DNA of 64,000 bases, from NCBI GenBank assembly GCA_021155195.1, contig JAJNPV010000049.1:124001-188000 (forward strand). Direction: 5' to 3'. Within the stretch, counting starts at the first letter, position 1; each line of letters starts with the position of its first letter. The position numbers were made by a program, and so were the translations under genes. This document shows positions 40,052 to 50,239 of the stretch, one piece after another. Under the pieces are notes generated by a model. It worked only from the letters and a program-made list of their open reading frames with translations, had not been told where the DNA came from and searched no databases. Source of the stretch: Ohtaekwangia sp. GTDB taxonomy: Bacteria > Bacteroidota > Bacteroidia > Cytophagales > Cyclobacteriaceae.

Positions 40052-42904
40052 TCATCGATAACAAATATTCTGATACGGGCAGTAGCGGCATTTTTCAATA
40101 ATAGGAGTCTGGTCAAATGCCTCAGTGGGATTAAAAATTTCTTCTAACAAGATTTTTAAATGTGCTTCAAATTCGGGGAGCAGGGCGTTTACATCATACA
40201 CGCGTTGCTTATTCATGGTGAGCCCAAATTGAAAAGAATCATCAAATAAGTTTAAGCGATTAATTAGCCCTGGCACAATGCGAGCATCGGCCGTAGAAAC
40301 AGATCGGTTATTCTTATACAGTAGCGCATAGATAAACGTTTGAAAAGCAGCTTTACGGTCCTTGTCATCACGCAGGAACAACGAAGCTACGTTTTCAAAA
40401 TCTAACTTGTCCCTTCCGGTTTTATAATCAATAATTCGCACTTCATTGTCTTTACGATCTACCCGGTCTATCGTGCCACCTAATACCGCATAGCCCGGTG
40501 TCTGATCTATTTTCGTTCGATAGAGTAAGCCCGAGAGTTCCACAGCCTCCATCACAAACGGTGTGCGTTGTTTATCTAACTCAACAATCCGGTTAATAAA
40601 TTTCTTAATCACTTCCCGTACAATAAGCCCCTGCCCTTCATATACTACTTTCCTTCCTGGCTCCAGATGATACGATAAGGCAAAAACCTGATCGATCAAT
40701 TTATTGAACACCGTTTCAAACTGATCAAAATCACCAGCCTCAACAAGATTGTTCTTCTTCTTTTCCGCAAGCTGCTTATAAAAGCGTTCCATTACCTTAT
40801 GGAAAAAATCACCCAACACGCGGGCATCTAAGTCTTCAGCTACTTCGATGGGTTCCTTAATTTTGGCGATGTATCTGAAATAGAATTTTAGCTTACAATC
40901 CAAATAGGTGTTTAAAGCTGAAGGTGAAATTCCTTTGAAATACGCATTCCCTGAATTAAGTTGAGTAAGGCCCGCGAGAATTTTATCATCTTTTTTTATG
41001 GTGATTGGATTAATGGAAGCTGGTTGAATCGAATTATGCAATGCATGCCGTTCCAGCTTCAATCCACTTTCATAAATCAATTGTTGCAAGTAGCGACTCA
41101 TTTCGCCCTGCCCCAGCACATCGGTTTCGGAATTATAAAACAGAAATACATTTTCTGCACGTTGCATTACCCGGTAAAACAGATACGCATACATGGCATC
41201 CTGATGCTCAATGGTTGGCATACCATAGGCTTTGCGGATATTATACGGAATGTAAGAACCCTTGCTTCCAAAAGATGGAAAAGCTCCTTCGTTGAGCGAG
41301 AGTATGAATACATTTTTAAAATCAAGGTTACGGGTTTCCAACACCCCCATTACTTGCAACCCTTTCAGTGGCTCTCCTGTAAATGGAATTTTTTCAGCTC
41401 GTACCAATTGTTTTAAAAGCCGCAAGAACGATTTCAACGCTTTATTCCGATCCTTTGCATTTATTTCAACAGCTTGCTCACTCACTACTTCGCTCATGCG
41501 ATTCAATAATTTTATAAATTGAATGGCATACTCCCGATCAAAATCTGTGAGATTAGTTAGAGAACCAATCTCAGAAATGATATCAGATAGATAAGCTAAG
41601 GGTACTTCCGTTGATTTTTTGAAAATCAATCGATGGACAGGAACAACAGAAGCCAAAAAATTTTCAGGAATGTGAACCCAATTATGCTTCAGGATTTCTT
41701 TTCGTTTTGCATTGGCCTCAGCAGCATCGGCTGCTACAACGTATGGATGGCCCAATAAAGCCAGTACTTGTCTATGATTGAAATGCCCTTCCTTCTCTGC
41801 AATCTGAAGTTCTACCAGCAACTCAACCAAATTAAAAAACGGAGTGCTGCTCAGTGAAAAACCCATTGTTACGTTCAACTTCTCAACACTTCCGGCAATG
41901 CCATGAAGCACCGGCATCAGTAATTTTTCATCTGGCAGCACAACGAGCGTATCCTCAGGAACAAGACCTTGTTTTAACTGTTCTTCCAAAATTTGAGCCA
42001 TCAACTTGGTTTGCCCAACCGGTTGGGGCGAGCTATAAAGCTTCAATGATTTTTGACTTCGGAAATTGGAGGGGAAACTTTTCTCAAAAGTATCTTTTAA
42101 AATAGGATGCTGCTGGTATTCCCGAATAAACATACCTGCCTCCTGCCGATCATTGTTTACATAATAATCATCGCCATCCCAATGCATTTTACTACCCAAC
42201 TTCACAAAATGAGAAATTATTTTCTCTTCGGCTTTTGTGAGCGCATTGAACCCAACAAAATTTATCTCCGTTGGATTTCTCTTTAATGGTTTCCCTGATT
42301 CAATTGTATCAACAACACTTCGGTGTAGCATTCCTTCATACGCCAGCCCTTCTGCTTCTAATTGGCTTCGAAATGTTTTATACAACTCAAACAGTTTTAT
42401 CCAGACTTCAATAAACTTCTTTTTATTCTCATTCAGGGTTTCATCAAAGCTTTGCCAAAAATTAGTTAGAAATTCGCGTTGTTCATCGGTGAGATAATCA
42501 AAACTTGAGTCTAGCTCCTTTTGATTGCGCAGGTCTTTAAATAGCTGTTCGGCATTTACGAGGTACTTGTCAATTTCATCAAAGTCGCGCAACAACATAT
42601 CGCCCCAAAAATAAAACTGATCGAAGGGTTCATTCTTTCCACTTGCCTGAATAACCTTATGATAGCTTTTGTGCAAACGATGAACAAGCTCTAGTTTATC
42701 AGGCATCCTTACTGCTGTCATCTCCGAAATAAAATCCTCAATAGTTATTAAGTTGGGGGCAAACAAGGGCTTGGTGATAATTTCACTCAAGTGTTTACGG
42801 AAATATAAAGCAGCTCTTCGATTGGGAAACACGAGAGTAACCGAATCCCAGGTAGGATTTTCTTTATTTAGTTGTATTGCTAATTCGCGTAGATACGATT
42901 CCAT
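40052..42904 (-). CDS. addB: AddB-like PD-(D/E)XK nuclease/helicase-like subunit
   Basis: A 950-residue protein, the probable partner of AddA in processing double-strand breaks for recombination. The N-terminal region resembles an inactive UvrD-like fold (F-P-N-R-R-A-A-L-Y-F-R near 26, with no Walker A). The C-terminal nuclease has G-G-T-I-D-R-V-D near 835 and I-I-D-Y-K-T-G. Iron-sulfur-type cysteines occur in D-C-K-L-K-F-Y-F near 678 and in a final C-R-Y-C-P-Y-Q-N-I-C. The start lies 1 base after the addA stop. Assignment to addB rests on this pairing. Confidence 0.85.
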   Translation of the reverse strand: MESYLRELAIQLNKENPTWDSVTLVFPNRRAALYFRKHLSEIITKPLFAPNLITIEDFISEMTAVRMPDKLELVHRLHKSYHKVIQASGKNEPFDQFYFWGDMLLRDFDEIDKYLVNAEQLFKDLRNQKELDSSFDYLTDEQREFLTNFWQSFDETLNENKKKFIEVWIKLFELYKTFRSQLEAEGLAYEGMLHRSVVDTIESGKPLKRNPTEINFVGFNALTKAEEKIISHFVKLGSKMHWDGDDYYVNNDRQEAGMFIREYQQHPILKDTFEKSFPSNFRSQKSLKLYSSPQPVGQTKLMAQILEEQLKQGLVPEDTLVVLPDEKLLMPVLHGIAGSVEKLNVTMGFSLSSTPFFNLVELLVELQIAEKEGHFNHRQVLALLGHPYVVAADAAEANAKRKEILKHNWVHIPENFLASVVPVHRLIFKKSTEVPLAYLSDIISEIGSLTNLTDFDREYAIQFIKLLNRMSEVVSEQAVEINAKDRNKALKSFLRLLKQLVRAEKIPFTGEPLKGLQVMGVLETRNLDFKNVFILSLNEGAFPSFGSKGSYIPYNIRKAYGMPTIEHQDAMYAYLFYRVMQRAENVFLFYNSETDVLGQGEMSRYLQQLIYESGLKLERHALHNSIQPASINPITIKKDDKILAGLTQLNSGNAYFKGISPSALNTYLDCKLKFYFRYIAKIKEPIEVAEDLDARVLGDFFHKVMERFYKQLAEKKKNNLVEAGDFDQFETVFNKLIDQVFALSYHLEPGRKVVYEGQGLIVREVIKKFINRIVELDKQRTPFVMEAVELSGLLYRTKIDQTPGYAVLGGTIDRVDRKDNEVRIIDYKTGRDKLDFENVASLFLRDDKDRKAAFQTFIYALLYKNNRSVSTADARIVPGLINRLNLFDDSFQFGLTMNKQRVYDVNALLPEFEAHLKILLEEIFNPTEAFDQTPIIEKCRYCPYQNICYR

Positions 42905-42905
42905 A

Positions 42906-45900
42906 CTAAAATCCCAATCCTAATTGTTTTTCGTCCTTCTTTTTGCTCTTGCTTGTTTTGCCGGGCGGCACGGAAACTACATCCCCGGTTTTTGTATACA
43001 ATAAATAACCTTCCACTTCTGTAAAATTCATTTGATGCATGATGGCAATGTATTCAGTTACTTGATGTTGATCTGCCTTCGTGGGTTCACCCGTCTTAAA
43101 ATCCACGACAACGGCCTTACTCCCTTCAGTCATCAATCTATCGATACGATTATCACCACCACCCGGAATGATGATAGGCACTTCTGTGCGCACTTTCCAG
43201 GATTCAGAAAACCAGGAGGCAATCAATGGATTGGAAAGCAACTCGGTCATCAATTCATAAATGCGTGGCTTCTCTTCTAAGGAGATAAGACCTTCCGACA
43301 CAAGTCGCTCCAATACTTCTTCCCATTCGTTTTGATATTTTACTTTCGAAAGAATGGCATGGATATGAATTCCATATCGTACTTTTTCAAATGTCTCGCT
43401 TTCGGTTCTATTGAAAAATCCTTTAGCCGTTTGCCGGATCACTAATTGCTCGCGCCAGGAAGTTGCCGGATAATGATTCAGTTCAATGGGAAGTGACGCT
43501 TTCTTTTGATTTTTTTCTGTAGCGACAGACCATGCTCCAACACTCCAAGTTTGTGTTGCCTCATCCCACCCCGACTTTAGTTCCAGTGATTGTTGTATGC
43601 CATCAATCAATAACCCACCAACGGTTTTCTTCTGATAAGGCAACATCACAATCAATCCCTGCTCAGCACGAGTAAGCGCAACATACAGCAAATTCAAATT
43701 ATCCAGATAGCTGCGACTGCGCTCCTCTTTGTAATACTCAGAAAACACCGTGTCATCCAACGTGCTCGAATACTTCACAGGCAAATGACCTGCTTTGTTA
43801 AAGGGAACTTCGTCAGCCTGTACCCAAAGATTTGGATCGCGCCCAAAACCATGGTCTAACTCCCAGGCACAAAAAGGAACGATTACATATTTAAACTGAA
43901 GTCCCTTTGCTTTATGAACGGTTAATATTTGCACCGCATCCACTTCACCCGAAACCTGAATTGATTTTTTGAATTTTATGGTTTCCCACCATTCCAAAAA
44001 AACACCTATATCATTCCGCTCACGATTCGAAAACTCAAGCACCAAATCCTGAAAGGATTGCAGATACGCTAACTCACCGGCTATTTTCCCCAAATCAAAT
44101 AGCTCAACTAATGATTCTGTTAATTCAAACAAGGGCATCTTCTTCAGCGTTGCCTTGCGCTTGGTAAATGATTCAGGTAAGTTATTCTCAAAATCAATTT
44201 GATTGGTGACAGAAAAAACATCAGTCAAGGCCCTTTCCCGTTCATGAAGCCTTGCATATTCATATCCTAACTGTGCGCGGGCAATTGCATTTTCAGGATT
44301 TAATAAATATTGTAACGCGCTAATAAGTAGATTAACCGAACTTGCCCCATCTAACCGAAGGGACTCGTTAGATACAACTTCATATTTGCAATCATGTTTG
44401 GCCTGATCTGAATTTTTATATTGAAGGAGGTACTGAACAATAAGTTGACCATCTCGGTTATCGCGAACTAAGATTGCAATATCTTTTAATGATGCCCCTA
44501 AACTTTGCAGACGTTCAAGGTGTTCAGGTATTTTACTTAAAGCTATCTCCTTCCACTTCCTATCTTCATCATCTTTCAGCAATGTGATAGAGACGAAACC
44601 CGTTTCAGATTTATGAATTTGCTGAGCAACATCCACATAGGCATCAGTTGAAATCATTTTTCCTGTTTCACTCGCTACAATCGTGGAGAGTGACTTGAAT
44701 AAATTATTATTGAACTCAACAATGGAAGATGCACTTCTATAATTATGATTGAGTTCTTTCGAACCAACCCGATGCCCACCTACTTCTTGTTCTACTTTCT
44801 GCTGAAGCAAATTGAGATCTCCTCCGCGCCAGCGATAGATAGCTTGCTTTACATCACCCACTACCATGCTTGGATACCCCTGATCCAACCCATTGGCAAG
44901 CAACGGCAGAAAGTTTTTCCATTGCAACCCCGAAGTATCTTGAAATTCATCGATCAGGTAATTGCGATAGAATGACCCAACTTTCTCATAAATAAAAGGC
45001 GTGTCACTATCCTGAATCACACCGTTTAAAAAACGAGGTGCATCTGCCAGCAACATAATGCCATTCTCATCTTTATATTCTTTTAGCTTACGCGAGATGT
45101 CGGTAATTAAACCAAAGGAGTAAAAGTTACTAAGGGCAACTTCGGCCGAGAGAGCTGTTTTGTAATTCCGTTCCCGATAGTCAATGATTTCATTCATCAG
45201 CGGGATTAGTTTCTCATCGGCAAGTTTGATCAGGATGTCTCTGTGTTTAGTATCCTTATCAGGGAAATTTTTACTGCTCTGATAATCGCCCAATGGGCGT
45301 TTGCCCAACTCTTTTTCGTCAAATTGTTTTACCGATATATGTTTTGAAATTTTTAAGAACCAACTGTAAACACCGCCACCGGCATACTTAAAATCTGCTG
45401 CTGTTAAATTTTGTTGATGAATAATCGCAACTGCTTCCTTTGCTTTTCCGGTTACAACATTTAAAAAATCAAATTTCCGTTTCCTGAGTTGGGTTAGTAA
45501 ATTGGAAAAGTAATTTGGCTCTGCAGTCACCTTTGTAACCTCGTCTTCAATCTCACGAAACTCTTCCTTAAAAATTTCTTCTGAGAACTTGATTAAACTG
45601 CTGCGAACATCCCACGCACGCTCATTTTCAAGTTGTTCATTAGCAAAATCTACCACCCATTTAGTTAACTGCTCGTTGCTTCCCAACTCATCCATCAAAT
45701 TATCAACCACTTCCTCCATAATAGGCTCTTGCTCTACCTCTAACCGATAGTCACCCACCAAGCCTGCTTCGCGGGTAAACGAACGGATTACTTTTTGAAA
45801 GAACGCATCAATAGTACTTATCGAGAATTGGGCATACTTATGAAGAATCTCGGCCTGGGTTTCCTGGGCATACAGTTGAAAAGTAGAGGCATCTAACTTT

Positions 45901-46136
45901 AACTCAGTTCGCAACTCTTCCGTAAGGTCATTGTGCCGGTTATTGGCAAAATCATCCAGGTAGGCCAAAATACGGTCCTTCATTTCCTGGGTTGATTTAT
46001 TCGTAAACGTAACGGCAAGAATGTGCTTAAAATAATCCGCCCTCGAGCGTAGTGCCAGTTTCAAGTATTCCTTGGCAAGTGTGCGGGTTTTACCCGAACC
46101 TGCAGAGGAGCGATAGATGGAAAAGGTTTCTGACAA
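42906..46136 (-). CDS. addA: AddA-like UvrD-type helicase/nuclease
   Basis: A 1,076-residue SF1 helicase with a C-terminal RecB-like nuclease. Walker A is A-G-S-G-K-T (residues 12-17), then L-I-D-E-F-Q-D-T-S near 393, V-G-D-V-K-Q-A-I-Y-R-W-R-G near 425, T-V-H-K-A-K-G-L-Q-F and Y-V-A-L-T-R-A-E-Q-G. The nuclease has I-D-R-L near 1018 and V-V-V-D-F-K-T-G. With AddB it should resect DNA ends for RecA. The start is TTG at 46136, giving M-S-E-T-F just before Walker A; no in-frame ATG precedes it closely. Confidence 0.88.
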   Translation of the reverse strand: MSETFSIYRSSAGSGKTRTLAKEYLKLALRSRADYFKHILAVTFTNKSTQEMKDRILAYLDDFANNRHNDLTEELRTELKLDASTFQLYAQETQAEILHKYAQFSISTIDAFFQKVIRSFTREAGLVGDYRLEVEQEPIMEEVVDNLMDELGSNEQLTKWVVDFANEQLENERAWDVRSSLIKFSEEIFKEEFREIEDEVTKVTAEPNYFSNLLTQLRKRKFDFLNVVTGKAKEAVAIIHQQNLTAADFKYAGGGVYSWFLKISKHISVKQFDEKELGKRPLGDYQSSKNFPDKDTKHRDILIKLADEKLIPLMNEIIDYRERNYKTALSAEVALSNFYSFGLITDISRKLKEYKDENGIMLLADAPRFLNGVIQDSDTPFIYEKVGSFYRNYLIDEFQDTSGLQWKNFLPLLANGLDQGYPSMVVGDVKQAIYRWRGGDLNLLQQKVEQEVGGHRVGSKELNHNYRSASSIVEFNNNLFKSLSTIVASETGKMISTDAYVDVAQQIHKSETGFVSITLLKDDEDRKWKEIALSKIPEHLERLQSLGASLKDIAILVRDNRDGQLIVQYLLQYKNSDQAKHDCKYEVVSNESLRLDGASSVNLLISALQYLLNPENAIARAQLGYEYARLHERERALTDVFSVTNQIDFENNLPESFTKRKATLKKMPLFELTESLVELFDLGKIAGELAYLQSFQDLVLEFSNRERNDIGVFLEWWETIKFKKSIQVSGEVDAVQILTVHKAKGLQFKYVIVPFCAWELDHGFGRDPNLWVQADEVPFNKAGHLPVKYSSTLDDTVFSEYYKEERSRSYLDNLNLLYVALTRAEQGLIVMLPYQKKTVGGLLIDGIQQSLELKSGWDEATQTWSVGAWSVATEKNQKKASLPIELNHYPATSWREQLVIRQTAKGFFNRTESETFEKVRYGIHIHAILSKVKYQNEWEEVLERLVSEGLISLEEKPRIYELMTELLSNPLIASWFSESWKVRTEVPIIIPGGGDNRIDRLMTEGSKAVVVDFKTGEPTKADQHQVTEYIAIMHQMNFTEVEGYLLYTKTGDVVSVPPGKTSKSKKKDEKQLGLGF

Positions 46137-46252
46137 TGAGAAGAAATTACTTGTTACAAAATACGAAGTAAGAATTGTAAAGTACGAATTGCAAGAACAA
46201 TTTTGGGTTCATTCTATTTCCGAAAAATTAATTACCTTGAAGAGTTTATTGC

Positions 46253-48532
46253 ATGAGAAAACTCTACCTCTTTTTTCCTAAAGTATTCTACTCGTTCCCT
46301 ATTCAGTTGCTTCTGAACAATTTCAGGCGTAACCATATCCTAATCTTGTGCTGGATCATCTTATTCGCCATGGTAACAGGAAACTTCGGAAAATACCTGG
46401 GTATTCCATATCTCTTCCTCGACCCTGAATATCTTAATAAAGTAAATTTTACCAGCTTCCTCATGATGGGGCTGCTCACTGCAGGCTTCACCATGGCTTT
46501 TCATATTACTTCCTACATTACAGATGGCCATCGATTTTCCTTTGTAGGTGCCCTTAGTAATCCGTTTAAAAAATTTACCATCAACAACAGTATTATTCCC
46601 ATTGCTTTTCTGATAACCTATGTTTATCAGGTTATAGCTTTTCAGATCAGCAACGAATACAGCACACCAGCAATTCTTGCAAAAAATCTTGCCGGCTTTT
46701 TCAGTGGGTACATTTTAATGACTCTTTCTTTCTCACTTTACTTCAGGTTTACTAACAAAGACATCTTTAGATACATGGTTTGCCGCATTGATGAAAAGAT
46801 TAAGCAAAACGTGAAAGTGACACGCGCAAGTGCCATGAAGAAGCTTGATATCGTGCGTAAAAAGCAAGTACGGGTAGATTACTATTTGAATGGATCCCTT
46901 AAACCCACTCCTGTAGAGGAAAACATTTTTTATGATAAAGCCACCGTACTTCAGGTATTTGATCAAAATCATTTTAATCTGGTAATCATCGAGCTTTTTA
47001 TTTTCGCGATGGTGCTGGTGCTGGGCATCTTCAAAGATTACCCAACCTTTCAAATTCCAGCTGCCTGCAGTTTCATGACCTTTCTCACCATTTTTGTCAT
47101 GCTATCGGGCGCTTTCTCTTTTTGGTTTGGTGGCTGGTCGGCTACTGCAGGGTTAGTTATATTTCTATTTGTTAACCATTTGGTTGGTGAAGACTTCTTT
47201 TCTAAAAAGTATGAAGCCTTTGGCTTGAACTATGACACAACCCCTGCTGAATACTCAATTGCCACATTACAAAAGGAATTGGATAGAACGGCAATGGAGG
47301 CCGATCGGCAAGTTGTTTTAGCTCAACTAAAAAACTGGCGAAATAAGTTTGATTCAGAAGCCAAACCGAAAATGGTTTTTCTTTGTGCAAGCGGTGGCGG
47401 TAAGCGCGCATCCCTTTGGACACTCAGTGCTTTACAGGTTGCTGATAGCCTTACCAATGGCAAGCTGATAGAGAACAGTGTACTAATTACGGGTGCATCG
47501 GGCGGCCTTATTGGAGCCAGTTACTTTCGGGAATTAAAATTGCGAGAAAAGTTGGGCGAGGATGTTGATCCTTATGGAGCCATTCATCGCCAAAAAATAT
47601 CAAGTGACAATTTAAATCCACTGATCTTTAGTTTGCTGGCCAATGATTTGTTTGTTGGATTTACCAAGTTTGAATATGCAGGAAAGGCTTATCAACGCGA
47701 CCGTGCATTCACTTTCGAAGATCAGCTTAATCAAATAACGGAAGGCCTAATGGATAAACCCATTAAGGCCTATGCCGAAGTGGAAGGTAAGGGAATTACA
47801 CCCATGGTGATATTAGCGCCCACAGTAGTCAATGATGGTCGCAAGGTTTATATCGCCTCCAAGTCTGTTTCTTTTATGAATTCAGAAGAAAGGAATTTTA
47901 ATGACTATAAACAATTAAAAGTAAGCGGTATTGATTTTATGCGCTTTTTTAAAGAACAAGATTCAGAAGATCTACGATTTCTTTCTGCGCTACGGATGAG
48001 TGCAACATTTCCTTACATAACACCCAACACAACATTACCGACTGATCCACCTATCCAAATAATGGACGCAGGCATTTCAGACAACTTTGGAATGTCGGAT
48101 GCCATTCGGTTTTTATATGCTTTTCATGAATGGGTTGCAGAGAACACGTCAGGCGTAATTTTTATTTCTATTCGCGATTCACCAAAGTTAGCCACCATCT
48201 TGCCTAAATCCGGACAAACTATTGTAGATGACCTTACACAACCAATTAGTAGTGTTTACAATAACTTCGAAAACTTTCAAGACATTAATAGCGATATGCT
48301 GATTGGCCAGGCACACTCCTGGTTCGATTTACCCATCGATCGCATTGACTTACAGTATCAATCCGAAAACTACGTGCCCATCTTACAGAAGATGGATAGC
48401 ATTCGTCAGAACAGTACGCGGGCTTCCTTAAGTTGGCGTCTTACTACTCGCGAAAAAGATGGCATTTATAACGGTATTACTTCAGACCGTAATAAGCAAG
48501 AACTTAAAAAGTTGGTGAGGCTTTTAGAATAA
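46253..48532 (+). CDS. Polytopic membrane protein with patatin-like phospholipase domain
   Basis: A 759-residue fusion. The first 330 residues carry about seven transmembrane helices. The patatin domain follows: oxyanion loop S-G-G-G-K-R-A-S near 378, the nucleophile Ser in G-A-S-G-G near 415, and the Asp of the dyad in M-D-A-G-I-S-D-N-F near 603 (Asp-Ala-Gly in place of the usual Asp-Gly-Gly). Patatins hydrolyse lipid acyl esters, and the membrane part suggests action on the cytoplasmic membrane. The membrane region is not one I can name. It converges on the amidohydrolase with a 3-base gap. Confidence 0.85.
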   Translation: MRKLYLFFPKVFYSFPIQLLLNNFRRNHILILCWIILFAMVTGNFGKYLGIPYLFLDPEYLNKVNFTSFLMMGLLTAGFTMAFHITSYITDGHRFSFVGALSNPFKKFTINNSIIPIAFLITYVYQVIAFQISNEYSTPAILAKNLAGFFSGYILMTLSFSLYFRFTNKDIFRYMVCRIDEKIKQNVKVTRASAMKKLDIVRKKQVRVDYYLNGSLKPTPVEENIFYDKATVLQVFDQNHFNLVIIELFIFAMVLVLGIFKDYPTFQIPAACSFMTFLTIFVMLSGAFSFWFGGWSATAGLVIFLFVNHLVGEDFFSKKYEAFGLNYDTTPAEYSIATLQKELDRTAMEADRQVVLAQLKNWRNKFDSEAKPKMVFLCASGGGKRASLWTLSALQVADSLTNGKLIENSVLITGASGGLIGASYFRELKLREKLGEDVDPYGAIHRQKISSDNLNPLIFSLLANDLFVGFTKFEYAGKAYQRDRAFTFEDQLNQITEGLMDKPIKAYAEVEGKGITPMVILAPTVVNDGRKVYIASKSVSFMNSEERNFNDYKQLKVSGIDFMRFFKEQDSEDLRFLSALRMSATFPYITPNTTLPTDPPIQIMDAGISDNFGMSDAIRFLYAFHEWVAENTSGVIFISIRDSPKLATILPKSGQTIVDDLTQPISSVYNNFENFQDINSDMLIGQAHSWFDLPIDRIDLQYQSENYVPILQKMDSIRQNSTRASLSWRLTTREKDGIYNGITSDRNKQELKKLVRLLE

Positions 48533-48535
48533 TCA

Positions 48536-50101
48536 TTACTGCCTCCTTAACACCATTCCACTTCTCACTCCGGTGTGTTTACCATGATCAATTACCACTT
48601 CCCCATTCACCAACACATAGGCAAACCCATTTGAATACGCATGTGGGTTTGAGAACGTAGCAGCATCCCCAACTTTCGTCTCATCAAAGATTACAAGATC
48701 AGCAGCCTGACCCTCCCTTATCAACCCACGGTCGCGCAAATTAAATTTTTGAGCAGGCAGCGAAGTCATTCTCCGTATAGCTTCCTCCAATCGAATTACC
48801 TTTAGTTCATTCACGTATTTGCCGAGCACCCTCGCATTGGTTCCATACGCACGCGGATGTGGCATGCCCGATCCAAATTTTGCAATACCTGCATCGGAAG
48901 CAAACATGTTGAATGGATATTGAAGAATTCGAATCAAATCTTTTTCGTCCATACTAAAATAAACCATTTGCGTTCGATTGACGGCACCTACCATGTCTAA
49001 AATGGTTTCTGCTTCTTCTATCGCCTTTGGTTTCCTACGCTTCATTTTGTTTATTTCAGAGATAGTTTTTCCGTTGAAGGTTGTATCCGGTGCATAGCGC
49101 GCCACCAGTGCATAGCTATAATTTTTCAGTTGCTTCTTTTTCAGATTGTCTACCATCTCTTTTTTAATTTTCAGGCGAGTAGCGGGGTGGTCTAATCGTA
49201 ACTTCAAAGAATCACGACCGCCACTAAAAGCCCAAGTGGGTAAGGTAGTGTCTAAGGTTGTGCTGCTGGCGATGTATGGATATTGATCGATGGTAACATC
49301 CAGTCCCTCAAGTCGGGCACGATCCACCAATTGCAGAGTTTCTACAGACCGACCCCAGTTTGGTTTGTAGGTAACTTTAAAGTGCGAGATCTCAACCGGC
49401 ATCTTTGCTTCGCGCCCGATATTGATAGCTTCACTTACTGCCTCTGTAACCTGATCGCCTTCATCGCGAATGTGCGAAGCATACACCCCATTAAATTGAG
49501 AAGCTACACTCGCTAACCGCACTACTTCACTCGTTTTTGAATAGGTGCCGGGTATGTAGATAAGACCTGTCGAAAATCCAACGGCTCCGGCCATCATCGC
49601 TTCCTTTACAAGCCCCTCCATTCTTCTGAGTTCCTCGGCTGTTGGATCGCGCTGCAAGTCACCCATTACGGATCTTCGAACGGTATTGTGACCAATTAAA
49701 GAAGCCACGTTGATAGAAGTTTTAATTGAAGCTAGCCGATGGAAATAATCTTTGATATCTAAATTTGATCCACCACAATTTCCGGTAACTACTGAAGTTA
49801 CCCCATCGTGAATAAAGTTATCAGCGGTGGGCGTGGTTAACTCACCACCTTCTATATGCGCGTGCACATCAATAAAGCCGGGAGCCACGATTAATCCCTT
49901 AGCATCAATTACAGTTTTACCAGTAGCTGTCTCAGATTTACCAATCCAAACAATCTTTTCTTTCACAATACCAACATCACCATAAAACCAGGAGTTACCC
50001 GTTCCATCAACAATTTTTCCATTTTTAATCAGGATATCGAAAGATTGTGAAAGAAGTGTTTGACTTACAAAAAATCCCAACAGGAGTAAAAGAGTACGCA
50101 T
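48536..50101 (-). CDS. Exported N-acyl-D-amino-acid deacylase-like amidohydrolase
   Basis: A 521-residue amidohydrolase. A signal peptide (L-L-L-L-G-F-F-V, cleavage near L-L-S-Q) is followed by the N-terminal I-K-N-G-K-I-V-D-G-T-G strand. Metal-site motifs are D-V-H-A-H near 80, V-T-G-N-C-G-G, H-I-R-D-E-G near 212, E-I-S-H-F-K near 240 and F-A-S-D-A-G-I near 400. These match the D-aminoacylase group, which removes acyl groups from D-amino acids. Export suggests peptidoglycan-derived or environmental substrates. It is divergent from trkH. Confidence 0.88.
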   Translation of the reverse strand: MRTLLLLLGFFVSQTLLSQSFDILIKNGKIVDGTGNSWFYGDVGIVKEKIVWIGKSETATGKTVIDAKGLIVAPGFIDVHAHIEGGELTTPTADNFIHDGVTSVVTGNCGGSNLDIKDYFHRLASIKTSINVASLIGHNTVRRSVMGDLQRDPTAEELRRMEGLVKEAMMAGAVGFSTGLIYIPGTYSKTSEVVRLASVASQFNGVYASHIRDEGDQVTEAVSEAINIGREAKMPVEISHFKVTYKPNWGRSVETLQLVDRARLEGLDVTIDQYPYIASSTTLDTTLPTWAFSGGRDSLKLRLDHPATRLKIKKEMVDNLKKKQLKNYSYALVARYAPDTTFNGKTISEINKMKRRKPKAIEEAETILDMVGAVNRTQMVYFSMDEKDLIRILQYPFNMFASDAGIAKFGSGMPHPRAYGTNARVLGKYVNELKVIRLEEAIRRMTSLPAQKFNLRDRGLIREGQAADLVIFDETKVGDAATFSNPHAYSNGFAYVLVNGEVVIDHGKHTGVRSGMVLRRQ

Positions 50102-50239
50102 ACTTTTTTATTTGGAAGGTAAACATTCTGGTTAATAACAAAAAAGAGATTTACATCGTGAAATTTGATTCGGATAAAAAAATATACGTGTTTTACCTGC
50201 ATCATTGGCTTCAATGGGCTTATTGTGCCTGTTGCTACT

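Noticed and set aside
40961..42497. Several plus-strand open frames of 80-150 codons inside addB
   Set aside because: They are antisense to a well-supported gene, with Cys/His/Ser-rich composition typical of shadow frames and no domain features.
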